Notes under the pieces: generated by a model
The model's database searches: none
Seen by the model: the letters and a program-made list of their open reading frames with translations, nothing else
What the model was told of the DNA's origin: nothing
In this document: positions 17,903 to 27,593 of the stretch, piece by piece
How the letters are laid out: every line of letters starts with the position of its first letter
Position numbering within the stretch: the stretch's first letter is position 1
NCBI GenBank assembly: GCA_023621995.1
Contig: JAMOAB010000068.1
Location: forward strand, 1 to 64,000
Direction: 5' to 3'
From: Bacillota bacterium
GTDB taxonomy: Bacteria; Bacillota; Clostridia; Caldicoprobacterales; Xylanivirgaceae
DNA length: 64,000 nt
Program-made: the position numbers and the translations under genes

Positions 17903-18694
17903 CTACTCCTTTGTCTGTTGTTTTGTATCTATAATCTCCGGCTCAGTTACCCTTACTATGGTTATATCTACTCTTCGATTTCTCGCCATACCTTCTTGAG
18001 TAGTATTTGTATCAATAGGATGGTATTCGCCATATCCTGCAAAGGAAAGCTTATATCCAGGAATATTTTTATGCTCCTGAAAATGTCTTACTACTCTTGC
18101 AGCTCTACCCCCTGATAATTCCCAATTAGTAGGATATACATATGTATTTATAGGTCTACTGTCGGTATGTCCTTCAACTCTTATTCTTTGAATTTGGCTA
18201 TCAAATTTCAGCAATACATCGCCTATACCATCTAAAATATCAAGAGCTTCTGGCTTTATATCAGCCTTACCTGTATCAAACAATATGTATTCTTTAAAGC
18301 GTACCAATATTTCTGTATGGGCATCTGATAATTCTACTTCTGCTTGTATAGAATTTTCCTCCAAATATGAGGAAATATTCTTATACAGCTCAACAAAGTC
18401 ATCATCTGGATCGAGAGATCCATTATCTGTTTCAGTCTTTGTATCTCCAGGTTCGATTTCTAGATCACTTGCCAGATCGCCATCTGAGGAGGGCGGTAAT
18501 GTATAACCACCTTCCAATACTCCAATATTACCTTGTAATGAGCCTACCAGCTGTCTCCATTTTTCAGCATCTACAGTGGAAAAAGAAAATAGGAGGACAA
18601 AGAAACATAGAAGCAGTGTAACCATATCACTATATGTAGTAAGCCAGTTAGAATTAACTCCACTGTCTTCTTTATGTTGCTTTCTTTTGCTCAA
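17903..18694 (-). CDS. motB: Flagellar stator protein MotB
   Basis: MotB anchors the stator to peptidoglycan and conducts ions with MotA. The 263-residue protein has one membrane helix near residues 18-40, with the essential ion-carrying Asp at D23 (NWLTTYSDMVTLLLCFF). A periplasmic plug and linker follow, then an OmpA-like peptidoglycan-binding domain with VEGHTDSRPI and the closing RNRRVDITIV. The ATG overlaps the motA TGA (ATGA). The sequence alone does not settle whether it uses H+ or Na+. Confidence 0.96.
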   Translation of the reverse strand: MSKRKQHKEDSGVNSNWLTTYSDMVTLLLCFFVLLFSFSTVDAEKWRQLVGSLQGNIGVLEGGYTLPPSSDGDLASDLEIEPGDTKTETDNGSLDPDDDFVELYKNISSYLEENSIQAEVELSDAHTEILVRFKEYILFDTGKADIKPEALDILDGIGDVLLKFDSQIQRIRVEGHTDSRPINTYVYPTNWELSGGRAARVVRHFQEHKNIPGYKLSFAGYGEYHPIDTNTTQEGMARNRRVDITIVRVTEPEIIDTKQQTKE

Positions 18695-19485
18695 TACTCC
18701 TCTCCCCCTTCGATTGTATTGCTATTCTGCCTGGCCTCCCTATGTTTAGGAGATAAGAATGCCTTGAGCTTTTCCTCTATAATTCTTGGATTTTCTCCTG
18801 CTTGGATAGATAGTATACCTTCCAATATTATTTCTTTATAGAGTATTTCTTGATTACTCCTATATTTTAGCTTCTCAGCTGTGGGTAAGAAAAATAAATT
18901 GGCAAGCAATGAACCATAAAATGTGGTAACTAATGCCGTAGACATACTAGGCCCAATAGTATCAGGTTTATCCAATGTTTTCAACATATTTATAAGCCCA
19001 ATGAGTGTTCCTATCATACCGTACGCTGGTGCAAAGGCACCCATGGTAGTAAATATTCCTTGTCCTTGCTTATGTCGTTCTTCTAAAAAGTTTAGCTCTG
19101 TTTCTAGTATGTTTTTAACAAGCTCTGGGTCTGTCCCATCAACTATTAGGAGTATGCCTTTTTGTAAAAAAGCATCATCTTCGTGTTGTACTGCTTCTTC
19201 TAAAGCAAGTAAACCTTCCCGTCTAGCTATATTTGCTAGTTCTATTATCTTGTCTATAATGTCATTAGGGTCTTCATCACTTGTAACAAAAAGGTTCCTG
19301 GAGACCTTAAATATACTGGTGATTGCATCTAGCGGATAAGCTATAAGAGTACTGGCAATAGTACCACCAAGTGTTATGGCAATAGATGGCAAATCATAAA
19401 AAGTGGAGAGATCTCCATTTAGCAAAATACCTGTCACAATGAAGGCAATACCAGCAATCATACCAGCTAATGTTGCTATATCCAT
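18691..19485 (-). CDS. motA: Flagellar stator protein MotA
   Basis: MotA forms the rotating ring of the stator. The 264-residue protein has four membrane segments (about 4-24, 31-50, 145-165, 175-200), with a large cytoplasmic loop between the second and third, and the family segment FTTMGAFAPAYGMIGTLIGLI. I chose the ATG at 19485, preceded by GAGGTG; the upstream ATG at 19503 has no ribosome site. It lies between flbD and motB; in B. subtilis motAB is a separate operon. Confidence 0.96.
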   Translation of the reverse strand: MDIATLAGMIAGIAFIVTGILLNGDLSTFYDLPSIAITLGGTIASTLIAYPLDAITSIFKVSRNLFVTSDEDPNDIIDKIIELANIARREGLLALEEAVQHEDDAFLQKGILLIVDGTDPELVKNILETELNFLEERHKQGQGIFTTMGAFAPAYGMIGTLIGLINMLKTLDKPDTIGPSMSTALVTTFYGSLLANLFFLPTAEKLKYRSNQEILYKEIILEGILSIQAGENPRIIEEKLKAFLSPKHREARQNSNTIEGGEEY

Positions 19486-19495
19486 GTTGTACACC

Positions 19496-19708
19496 TCACT
19501 CATCTAGATCATAAGTCACTTTTGTATCCACATATATCTTTCTCTTAAAATCTACTATTCTATTTATTAATTCTTCTATATCTTCTACTACAACGACCTT
19601 TTTATCTGTGGTCATTGTTATAACTGTATCGGGAGTGCTTTCAATAAACTCTATCAAGTCAGGATTTATATAGTATTCTTTACCATTCAATCTGGTGACT
19701 TTTATCAT
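19496..19708 (-). CDS. flbD: FlbD/SwrD family protein
   Basis: This is a 70-residue FlbD-family protein, beginning with the family's MIKVTRLNGKEYYINPDLIE and a central VITMTTDKKVVVVED. In B. subtilis the homologue SwrD raises flagellar torque. The role here is inferred from family and position between flgE and motA. Unlike Caulobacter FlbD it has no transcription-factor domain. Confidence 0.92.
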   Translation of the reverse strand: MIKVTRLNGKEYYINPDLIEFIESTPDTVITMTTDKKVVVVEDIEELINRIVDFKRKIYVDTKVTYDLDE

Positions 19709-19782
19709 ATCATATCTCCCCTAGTTAGATTTAAATTGTCTCCTAGGACAAAGATACCTCTATCCTAGGGACAAGCATTTAA

Positions 19783-21006
19783 TTATCTCTTAAGATTGAC
19801 TAGTTCTTGTAACATCTCATCAGATGTAGTAATTATCCTAGAATTTGCCTGGAATCCCCGTTGTGCTATTATCATATCAGTAAATTCCTTTGCAAGATCT
19901 ACATTTGACATCTCAAGGCTTCCCGGATTTAATACTCCTCTTCCGCCAGTACCGGCTACTCCATAATCTGCCTCACCCGAGTTAGTACTCTTTTGAAATA
20001 GATTATTACCTAGCTTTGTGAGGCCTGCAGGATTTGTAAAGTGAGCCATTGCTATTCTCCACTCCTCCTGGGATTGTCCATTGGTATATAGCCCAGTTAT
20101 AACTCCGTTGGAATCTATACTTATAGACTCTATCACTCCTGCTGTATATCCGCCTATCTGTTCGCCCTTTAAGTGTGTCTTGCCGGCAGATTGGGTGAGT
20201 TTCGAGAAGTCAATCATGACATCTCCCATATTGTTAGCCTCATTCTCAGTAAATGTAATAGTTATTTTGTCATTGGAGATTGACTTTATTGTACCATCAC
20301 TATTAAATTCTAGAGTTCCACTACCTGTAACATCCCCAATCCTTGTATCACCTTCCATTTTTTTGACTGCCCAATTCCATTGGTTAGTTGCAGTTTTTTC
20401 AAACTCCAGCTCAAGCTTATGCTCTCTACCTAAGGAGTCAAATATACTTATAGTGTAATACTCCTCATTGCCAACGTTTGAATCTGCACTTAGGTTTCCA
20501 TTGAAGGTCAAACTTTCTGTCTGTTTTGCTGGCATACTAAGCCCTGATAAGTTTATTGGTTTGGGAGCTGCTGATGTAGGTTCATCCTTTTCCCAACCCA
20601 TGACTTTAAGTCCGCCAGGAGCTACTAAGTTGCCTAGCCTGTCTACATCAAAATTGCCTGCTCTAGTATAGAAGTTACTTACCCCGTCAGATACTACAAA
20701 GAAGCCATCGCCTTCTATAGATAGATCAGTAGCTTTGTCAGTTCTCTGAGCACCAGTTCGTGTATGTAGTACATCGATAGTTCCAACTGATACACCGAGT
20801 CCTACTTGATGGGGATTTGAGCCCCCCCTTGCTCCAATAGTAGGCCCCGTGGCAGACTTAAGTGTTTGGCTATATATTTCTTGGAAGGTCACTCTACTGG
20901 CCTTATAGCCTACTGTATTGACATTTGATATATTATTACCTATTACATCCATCTGCATTTGATGGGCTCTTAGCCCAGAAACTCCAGAAAACATAGATCT
21001 CATCAT
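19783..21006 (-). CDS. flgE: Flagellar hook protein FlgE
   Basis: FlgE builds the hook. The 407-residue protein has the conserved rod/hook N-terminus MMRSMFSGVSGLRAHQMQMD and GNNISNVNTVGYK, variable middle domains (DGFFVVSDG; FlaD1-like 150-300), and a C-terminal coiled-coil zipper ending in IIAQRGFQANSRIITTSDEML. It follows the hook-cap and TIGR02530 genes; an AAGGAGG site precedes the paired ATG codons at 21006/21003. Confidence 0.95.
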   Translation of the reverse strand: MMRSMFSGVSGLRAHQMQMDVIGNNISNVNTVGYKASRVTFQEIYSQTLKSATGPTIGARGGSNPHQVGLGVSVGTIDVLHTRTGAQRTDKATDLSIEGDGFFVVSDGVSNFYTRAGNFDVDRLGNLVAPGGLKVMGWEKDEPTSAAPKPINLSGLSMPAKQTESLTFNGNLSADSNVGNEEYYTISIFDSLGREHKLELEFEKTATNQWNWAVKKMEGDTRIGDVTGSGTLEFNSDGTIKSISNDKITITFTENEANNMGDVMIDFSKLTQSAGKTHLKGEQIGGYTAGVIESISIDSNGVITGLYTNGQSQEEWRIAMAHFTNPAGLTKLGNNLFQKSTNSGEADYGVAGTGGRGVLNPGSLEMSNVDLAKEFTDMIIAQRGFQANSRIITTSDEMLQELVNLKR

Positions 21007-21094
21007 AATGAATCAAACCTCCTTGGAAATTCTTTTATTGCAGTGTCACTCCTTCTGTCATTCGGAAGTGATATAGCTTCCTTAAGAGGTCCAG

Positions 21095-21484
21095 CTATAC
21101 TATCACTGCTCCATCAATGTTAGTAAATACGTTTTGTTTCATGTTCTGCCCATCCATGGCTGTTATAACAGTTCTGGAGGGTACATTTATTATAAGAGCT
21201 AAGTCACCTAATATAACAAGGGAATCTTCGATAGCTCTTTCTCTAGCAAGATCCACTGCCATATTTATTTTTTTAATATCTCTTTCGCTGAGTTTTATTC
21301 CCCTTGTATGCATTCGTTCTTGGGCATGTTTGGAGAATTTAATGGGCTCTTGATCTTTCAATGTCTGTTTTAATATAGCATCGAAAGATTTATCGTTTTT
21401 CGATCGACTTGTGGAATTTAAATGTGGATTTACTACCTTTCCTGTAGTTATAGGCTTTCTTAAATCCACTTTATAGTTGTTCAT
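21095..21484 (-). CDS. TIGR02530 flagellar operon protein
   Basis: This 129-residue protein matches the family of flagellar operon proteins known as TIGR02530, found between flgD and flgE in Firmicutes. The recognisable core is IKFSKHAQERMHTRGIKLS followed by a basic helix and LALIINVPSRTVITAMDG. The start has RBS support near 21490. The exact role is unknown; context points to hook assembly. Confidence 0.88.
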   Translation of the reverse strand: MNNYKVDLRKPITTGKVVNPHLNSTSRSKNDKSFDAILKQTLKDQEPIKFSKHAQERMHTRGIKLSERDIKKINMAVDLARERAIEDSLVILGDLALIINVPSRTVITAMDGQNMKQNVFTNIDGAVIV

Positions 21485-21496
21485 ATTATCACCACA

Positions 21497-22018
21497 TCAG
21501 TCTGTATTCTCAATATTATTTTTTTCTCTACTGTCATCATAATCGGGATCTATAGATCTACTATCATCAGGATCAGTTATTTCACCAGGATCATCTTTAA
21601 ACTTATCTGATAATACCATTTTTATATCATCTAAATTTAGATCAACATCTCCTACAGTTAAATATAACTTGCCATTTACAAAGATTGCAGAATCTACCTC
21701 TCCTGAAACTGGTACTAGCTGCCCTGTTGCGTTGTCATAGATCTCTGCATATACTGTTCGTCCTACTAAATTCATGCCTCGCATGACATTAAAATCATGG
21801 GACATATTTTGCATCTGTTCTAATGCACTAAACTGGGCTAACTGTGCTATAAATTCTCTGTCTTCAACAGGGCTTAGTGGGTCTTGATGTTGTAATTGTG
21901 TTATGAGTATTTTTAAAAATTCCTCTTTACCTAAATTACCACTTACATTTCTTTCAGTTTCCGTACCATATCCATATACTATACTTTGATAAGGACCAGT
22001 TACCTGCATTTTTTTCAT
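21497..22018 (-). CDS. flgD: Flagellar hook capping protein FlgD
   Basis: FlgD forms the cap under which hook subunits polymerise. The 173 residues have the conserved FLKILITQLQHQDPLSPVED core (residues about 30-50) and QFSALEQMQNMS. The C-terminus is an unusual acidic tail rich in Asp and Glu (about 145-173). It lies directly upstream of the TIGR02530 gene. Confidence 0.94.
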   Translation of the reverse strand: MKKMQVTGPYQSIVYGYGTETERNVSGNLGKEEFLKILITQLQHQDPLSPVEDREFIAQLAQFSALEQMQNMSHDFNVMRGMNLVGRTVYAEIYDNATGQLVPVSGEVDSAIFVNGKLYLTVGDVDLNLDDIKMVLSDKFKDDPGEITDPDDSRSIDPDYDDSREKNNIENTD

Positions 22019-22023
22019 TCCTC

Positions 22024-23409
22024 CTATGCTAAATAATCAATGCTACCATGTTCTAAGACAGATCGATGTATTGAGGACTTATTATAGTGTGGTTTTCTGT
22101 CTTCTATAGGAATATAATTAGAGAAATCATCATCTAATTTAGTATTAAAGGTATTTTGTCTGCTATTGTAGAAATACCGAGCCTGAGATCCATCCTGATT
22201 GACATCTACATCGAGATTAGCAAGTATATATCCCTGTTCATTCAAAGCATTTCTAAGTTCATCTATCTGTGCAACTATCATGTCCCTTGTCTCGTAGGAT
22301 TGTGTGACTATCTTTGCTGATAGCATGTTATCGTCTAAAACTACTTTTAATATCACTTTCCCTAATATCTCTGGTTTTAACTGTACTATCATTTCTGATG
22401 AATCATTATCTAAATTAGTATATATCTTCTCTGAAAGTTGATGTATAATTTTTATACGTTGAGGAATATCCATGGCAATATCGTCTTCAATAGAGTTTAC
22501 TGTTGCAAGTACATCTTGAAATTGATTTTTGCTTATTATATTATTGCCATCTATCCCTGCATCTGTTATGTCTTCTATTTCATCATCGCTTAATTGCCTA
22601 AAACCGAGAGCGAAATTAGAAGCCTCTTCAATCTCTGGAGTATCTTCTTTTGTTTTTATAAGTTCAATGCCAAAATATTTATTTGAATTATTATCTTCAA
22701 ATTTAAATTGAAATTTTCTATGTAATGTCATATCATGTTTGCTATTATCATCCACACTCTTATTGGATATATGATTGTATATACTTTGGGTAAAACCATG
22801 TCTAAATGATAGGTAATGCCTAGTATCTCCTGTTTTATCTGTATATTTTTTTACCTCTTCTGTACTTGCAAAGTTAACAGTTTCATTAACAATAGTAGAA
22901 ACTGGGTCAATTTCAATGTCCTGATCTTTAGTTATATTTACTTCTGTGTTTGTCTGTAATATATTATTTTCTTTGGTTTGTATAGTATCTTCAAAACTAG
23001 GTGTATCAATTTTTTGTTCTTGCCATATCTCATTCTCTTTATGGTCTTCCATAATAGGCAAAAAGACATTTGCATCTCCTTGGACTAACTCTATGTCAGG
23101 ATCTTGCATACTATCGAGCACATGAATAAACTCTTCTCTATTACAGCATATGGCATTGTGACAAAAGCATGGTGTATTAATATAGGTCAAGTAGGTTTCT
23201 TGGTATTCTTCCATATTCCTTTTTTCATCATCTTTATAAGTCTTTTTATCCGCTTTTTCGCCTATACCATTCATTTCCTCTTTTAATGATTTAAGGGCAT
23301 TATATACTTTTTTAAAATCTATATTATCTTCTTTATCAGTAGCTACTTTGTTTGCAGTATTAAATACGTTTTGTCCTTCCACATTCGTTAAAATTTCTAT
23401 CATATCCAT
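22024..23409 (-). CDS. fliK: Flagellar hook-length control protein FliK
   Basis: FliK measures hook length and triggers the FlhB switch. The 461-residue protein has a long, poorly conserved N-terminal ruler region and the C-terminal Flg_hook domain (about 330-430): MIVQLKPEILGKVILKVVLDDNMLSAKI and ALNEQGYILANLDVDV. The N-terminal region contains a Cys-rich patch (C81, C83, C88, C89 in PCFCHNAICC), which is unusual. A GGGAGGTGAT site precedes the ATG. Confidence 0.92.
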   Translation of the reverse strand: MDMIEILTNVEGQNVFNTANKVATDKEDNIDFKKVYNALKSLKEEMNGIGEKADKKTYKDDEKRNMEEYQETYLTYINTPCFCHNAICCNREEFIHVLDSMQDPDIELVQGDANVFLPIMEDHKENEIWQEQKIDTPSFEDTIQTKENNILQTNTEVNITKDQDIEIDPVSTIVNETVNFASTEEVKKYTDKTGDTRHYLSFRHGFTQSIYNHISNKSVDDNSKHDMTLHRKFQFKFEDNNSNKYFGIELIKTKEDTPEIEEASNFALGFRQLSDDEIEDITDAGIDGNNIISKNQFQDVLATVNSIEDDIAMDIPQRIKIIHQLSEKIYTNLDNDSSEMIVQLKPEILGKVILKVVLDDNMLSAKIVTQSYETRDMIVAQIDELRNALNEQGYILANLDVDVNQDGSQARYFYNSRQNTFNTKLDDDFSNYIPIEDRKPHYNKSSIHRSVLEHGSIDYLA

Positions 23410-23443
23410 AGTTTATCACCTCCCTTCAATATACCAAAATTGG

Positions 23444-24025
23444 TTATTGTAACATTTTATTAGTTATATAGGCAGCTGTCTTAGGATCCATATTCTCTAA
23501 TATATCAGCTGTCTTTTCTTTCTTTATGTTTTTGAGTATTAAAATAACAGTCTCCACATCATCTAGCTCTGTTAGTATCTGTGCTGCTCTTTGAGCATCC
23601 ATATTTTCATATAGTTTAGATATACTTTTAATGTCATCTACTTTCTGAGATAGCTGTAATTGTAAACTTTCTATCTCTTCTTCTCTCTGCATAAGTTCTG
23701 TTTCCCTTTCTGTTAGTTCTTTTTCCCTTAGCTCTAAATCTGTCCTTATGGTATCTAGCTTGGTCTGTAGTTGTAATATTTTTTCCTTTTCTAACTCTAA
23801 CCTTTCCATGTCATCTGCTATTTTTTTCTTTTCTTCGACCTCTTTACTACTTTTTTTCTTAAATATAGGATTTATAAATTTAGCAGTCTTTTTTTTCATG
23901 TCTCCTATATTGAACACATACGCCAAAATTCCACTCACAACTAATGTGAAAACAAGAATGAGGGCTACAATCTTAGCATTGATCTTTTTATCATTTGATT
24001 GTATAGGTTCATTGGATATTGCCAT
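23444..24025 (-). CDS. MotE-like MgtE_N-domain flagellar protein
   Basis: This 193-residue protein has a membrane helix near residues 22-40, a long Glu/Lys-rich coiled coil (about 60-130), and a C-terminal MgtE_N-like domain with ILTELDDVETVILILKNIK and ILENMDPKTAAYITNK. This architecture matches the MotE/YlxF family in Firmicutes flagellar operons, thought to act in stator or export function. The start is the ATG at 24025, preceded by AGAGGTG; it overlaps fliJ by 17 nt. Confidence 0.85.
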   Translation of the reverse strand: MAISNEPIQSNDKKINAKIVALILVFTLVVSGILAYVFNIGDMKKKTAKFINPIFKKKSSKEVEEKKKIADDMERLELEKEKILQLQTKLDTIRTDLELREKELTERETELMQREEEIESLQLQLSQKVDDIKSISKLYENMDAQRAAQILTELDDVETVILILKNIKKEKTADILENMDPKTAAYITNKMLQ

Positions 24026-24479
24026 ATTGTACACCTCTACTTGTTTTATATGATAGTATATCCTCTATCTCTTTCATCTGCTCTTGTGCCATATTGTAAC
24101 GATATATGTCAAGCTGTTGTTTTTTTAGTTTGTCTAGCATATCTAATTCTTTTTTTAGTGTTATGTAGTCATCTCTTAATTGTTCTATCTTGTCGTGGAT
24201 ACTCCCAATTTTTTGTACCTGTACCTTGCTTAGTTCGGCAAGTTCTCTTCTGTATATATTGTAATTTTTTAGATTATGAACAGGTATACCCTCTTTGAGA
24301 GCTATTTCAATAGTCTTGTCTCCATCTCTTTGCTTGGCCTGGACTTTTTCAAGTTCCTGTCTACAATATATCAACTGTTGATTAGCTTCATATATTTCAT
24401 AATTTAGTTTCTTTTTTTCAGCATTTCTTATTTTAAGCAATACGTCTAGGGAAAATTTAAACTTTTTCAACTTTTTCAC
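24009..24479 (-). CDS. fliJ: Flagellar export chaperone FliJ
   Basis: FliJ couples the FliI ATPase to the FlhA gate. The 156-residue protein is almost entirely coiled coil, beginning KKFKFSLDVLLKIRNAEKKK, typical of FliJ. The GTG at 24479 is given as the start; a TTG at 24470 has GGGGTG about 6 nt upstream and is an equally plausible start. It lies between fliI and the MotE-like gene. Confidence 0.92.
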   Translation of the reverse strand: MKKLKKFKFSLDVLLKIRNAEKKKLNYEIYEANQQLIYCRQELEKVQAKQRDGDKTIEIALKEGIPVHNLKNYNIYRRELAELSKVQVQKIGSIHDKIEQLRDDYITLKKELDMLDKLKKQQLDIYRYNMAQEQMKEIEDILSYKTSRGVQYGNIQ

Positions 24480-24488
24480 CCCAATATC

Positions 24489-25805
24489 TTATCCAGTAAT
24501 TCTATTCATCCAATTTATTGTCTCGTCAAAGGTAGTTTTCTCTTGAACCTCTTGCTGCAAGAATTCGTTTATAACCTCCATCTTTTCCATAGACTCATCT
24601 ATTTTTGAGTTGGTACCTGGCTTGTATGCTCCTATATTTATGAGATCTTTATTTTCATTATAGATAGCCATAAGATTCTTTATGTAATTACATTTTTTAA
24701 TCTGCTCTCTGTTTACTATATCAGGCATTACTCTGCTAACGCTTGCTAGGACATCGATAGCAGGATAATGATTTCTATTGGCAAGCTCCCGAGATAGAAT
24801 TATATGTCCATCTAAAATTCCTCTTACAGCATCAGAGATAGGTTCATTAAAATCATCTCCATCTACCAATACTGTATAGAGCCCAGTAATAGAACCAGTG
24901 CATGAATTTCCTGATCTTTCTAGCAATTTGGGGAGCATAGCAAATACTGAAGGTGTATAACCTCTAGAAACTGGTGGTTCGCCAATAGCCATGCCTACTT
25001 CCCGCTGTGCCATAGCAAGCCTGGTAAGTGAATCCATCATGAGCATGGTATTTTTCCCCATATCCCTAAAATATTCAGCAATTGCAGTGGCTACCATAGC
25101 ACCTTTTATCCTGACGAGGGCAGGTTGATCTGAGGTAGCTACAACTAGTACTGATTTTTTTAGTCCCTCTTCTTTGAGATCCTGTTCGATAAATTCTCTA
25201 ACTTCTCGCCCCCGCTCTCCTATAAGTGCAATTACGTTTACATCGGCATCAGAGTTTCGTGCTATCATACCTAATAAAGTGCTTTTTCCAACACCACTGC
25301 CTGCAAATATTCCCATTCGTTGTCCCTGACCACATGTCAACATTCCGTCTATTGCTCTAATACCAAGGTGTAAAGGTTTTTGTATTCTTTGTCTTTCGAG
25401 GGGATTGGGAGGAGAATTGGAGACTTCTATCCATCTATCTGGTACAATATTTCCTTTTCCATCCATAGGCATTCCAAGTCCATCCACTACACGTCCAAGA
25501 ATACCTTCTCCTACTGGAATGATAAAGGGTTTGCGAGTGGCAACTACTGAGCTTCCCGGTCCTATGCCTTGCAACTCACCAAACGGCATTAAAAGCACAT
25601 TTTCATCTTTAAATCCAACTACTTCAGCCTGAATATATCTGTCGCCTCTTAGATTATATAGCTGACATATCTCGCCTAGTTCTACTGCAGGCCCTTGAGA
25701 TTCAATAGTTAGGCCTACAACTTGGGTTACGTTGCCAGTATATAATAGCGAATCCATGTGGTTGAGTATTGCTTTATATTTATTAAGTGAGATGTATTCG
25801 GACAT
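24489..25805 (-). CDS. fliI: Flagellum-specific ATPase FliI
   Basis: FliI is the export ATPase, related to F1-ATPase beta. The 438-residue protein has a Walker A motif GSGVGKST at residues 169-176, followed by the IALIGERGREVREFIE region and a Walker B stretch NTMLMMDSLTRLAMAQRE. It is complete and typical in length. It follows fliH by 15 nt. Confidence 0.97.
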   Translation of the reverse strand: MSEYISLNKYKAILNHMDSLLYTGNVTQVVGLTIESQGPAVELGEICQLYNLRGDRYIQAEVVGFKDENVLLMPFGELQGIGPGSSVVATRKPFIIPVGEGILGRVVDGLGMPMDGKGNIVPDRWIEVSNSPPNPLERQRIQKPLHLGIRAIDGMLTCGQGQRMGIFAGSGVGKSTLLGMIARNSDADVNVIALIGERGREVREFIEQDLKEEGLKKSVLVVATSDQPALVRIKGAMVATAIAEYFRDMGKNTMLMMDSLTRLAMAQREVGMAIGEPPVSRGYTPSVFAMLPKLLERSGNSCTGSITGLYTVLVDGDDFNEPISDAVRGILDGHIILSRELANRNHYPAIDVLASVSRVMPDIVNREQIKKCNYIKNLMAIYNENKDLINIGAYKPGTNSKIDESMEKMEVINEFLQQEVQEKTTFDETINWMNRITG

Positions 25806-25820
25806 AGTTTCCTCCTATAT

Positions 25821-26585
25821 TCAATCTTCTATATCATTTAGGATAGATTTAAAAGCTTTTTCTATCTGTTTAAGTTGAGTTTGAATGCTTCCATCTATTA
25901 CCCCTATACCTCCATCTACAATACAGCTGCCTTTTAGAAGATATTTATCATCTATTATCTCAATATCTTCTAATCCATCGATAGAAGATACTAAATAATC
26001 TTTGTATTTAAGGGTCCGATCAAAATCTTCTGTACTTACGCGCAATTGAATAGTACTTCTTCCCTTTATATTTCTTATAGTATTCTCTATAAGTTTGATG
26101 TACTTACCATCATCTTCCAACTCAATATCAATTATTTTTTTTGCAATCTCCATAGAAAGTTCAATCATTTCTCTTTCGCATTGCTTAAAGATATAGGCCT
26201 TTTCTTGATATAAATCTTGTCTTACTTGATCTATTTTTTTTAGTTCTGTACTTAACTTCTCATTTACATTCTTTGCTGCTTCATCATAGCCATATTTATA
26301 GCCTTCTGCATGTCCATCTGAATATCCAGTATCATATGCATCCTTTTCTATTTTTTGTGCCCTTATTATTGCATCTTGTATAATGTTTTCTGAAATTTTT
26401 TTTGCATCTTCAATTATGTTATCAGCTTGAGCATAAATATCATCTAAATTTGGCTCGTTGTCAGATGTTTTTTCTTCATAGTTATTGTGGTTGTATTCAA
26501 TGGTAGAGTTATTTTTATCAATGATATATTCCTCATGTGTGAAGAATATATTGTTGAACTTTAGCACATTAGACAATGATTTCAT
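25821..26585 (-). CDS. fliH: Flagellar assembly protein FliH
   Basis: FliH regulates FliI and recruits it to the export gate. The 254-residue protein has a variable N-terminus, an Ala/Lys/Glu coiled coil with GYSDGHAEGYKYGYDEAAKN (a glycine-spaced repeat typical of FliH), and a C-terminal V-ATPase E-like domain (LSMEIAKKIIDIEL...GSCIVDGGIGVIDGSIQTQL). The ATG at 26585 has a GAGGTG site 8 nt upstream, located within the end of fliG, so the genes overlap by 17 nt. Confidence 0.94.
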   Translation of the reverse strand: MKSLSNVLKFNNIFFTHEEYIIDKNNSTIEYNHNNYEEKTSDNEPNLDDIYAQADNIIEDAKKISENIIQDAIIRAQKIEKDAYDTGYSDGHAEGYKYGYDEAAKNVNEKLSTELKKIDQVRQDLYQEKAYIFKQCEREMIELSMEIAKKIIDIELEDDGKYIKLIENTIRNIKGRSTIQLRVSTEDFDRTLKYKDYLVSSIDGLEDIEIIDDKYLLKGSCIVDGGIGVIDGSIQTQLKQIEKAFKSILNDIED

Positions 26586-27582
26586 CACCTCCACCTCGAG
26601 CAATAACTATCTCTCCTGCATCTTCCAATCGTCTTATGATGTTGACAATTCTTTGCTGTGCCTCCTCAACATCTCTAAGCCGTACAGGTCCCATAAATTC
26701 CATATCTTCCTTTATCATGTCCTGAAGTCGCTTAGACATATTGGCAAATATTACACTGCTAACCTCTTCACTGGATCCTTTAAGAGCAAGAGCCAAATCA
26801 GCATTATCCACTTCACGTAAGAATCTTTGTATGGCTCTATTATCCAGTGTAACGATATCTTCAAAGACAAACATGCGTTTTTTGATTTCTTCTGCCAGTT
26901 CACCATCTCTAATTTCAAGAGTTTCAATTATATGTTTTTCTGTTCCACGATCAACAGATAATAGTATATCTACTATTGTCTCTATACCGCCAGCTTCCGT
27001 AAAATCAGAGGATACCATAGTTGATAGTTTTTTCTCCAATATACGCTCTACCTCTTTAACAATTTCAGGAGAGGTGCTATCCATAGTCGCAATTCTAGCT
27101 GCCACATCTGCCTGTTTATCTTGTGGTAATTCGGATAGTATTGCAGATGCCTGATGGGGGCTTAAATAGGCTAGTATAAGAGCAATAGTTTGAGGATGTT
27201 CATCTTGTATAAAGTTGAGAACCTGTGCTGGATCGGATTTCCTTACAAATTCAAAGGGACGAACCTGTAGGGAAGACGTTAAGCGATTTATTAACTCCAG
27301 CGCTTTTTGACTTCCTAAAGCTTTTTCTAGTACTTCCTTTGCATATTCTATACCACCTTCTGCAATATAATTTTGTGCTAGGCATATTTCATAGAATTCT
27401 TCTATTACTGCATCAGTAACTTCTGGTTCAACTTTTTGCATATTAGCTATTTCTAATGTAAGTTGTTCAATTTCCTCTTCCGTCAGATGTTTATATATAT
27501 CGGAGGCTTTTTCAGATCCAAGGGCGACAAGTAAAATTGCCGCTTTTCTTTTACCGCTTAATTCTTCATGAACCCTCGCCAT
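26569..27582 (-). CDS. fliG: Flagellar motor switch protein FliG
   Basis: FliG is the torque-generating switch protein. The 337 residues include the N-terminal FliF-binding domain (LSGKRKAAILLVALG), the middle domain with EHPQTIALILAYLSPHQAS (EHPQ motif) and the C-terminal charged torque helix with DNRAIQRFLREVDNADLALA. The ATG at 27582, preceded by AGGGGTG, is preferred to a GTG at 27591. It overlaps fliH. Confidence 0.96.
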   Translation of the reverse strand: MARVHEELSGKRKAAILLVALGSEKASDIYKHLTEEEIEQLTLEIANMQKVEPEVTDAVIEEFYEICLAQNYIAEGGIEYAKEVLEKALGSQKALELINRLTSSLQVRPFEFVRKSDPAQVLNFIQDEHPQTIALILAYLSPHQASAILSELPQDKQADVAARIATMDSTSPEIVKEVERILEKKLSTMVSSDFTEAGGIETIVDILLSVDRGTEKHIIETLEIRDGELAEEIKKRMFVFEDIVTLDNRAIQRFLREVDNADLALALKGSSEEVSSVIFANMSKRLQDMIKEDMEFMGPVRLRDVEEAQQRIVNIIRRLEDAGEIVIARGGGDEIIV

Positions 27583-27593
27583 ATATTCCACCC

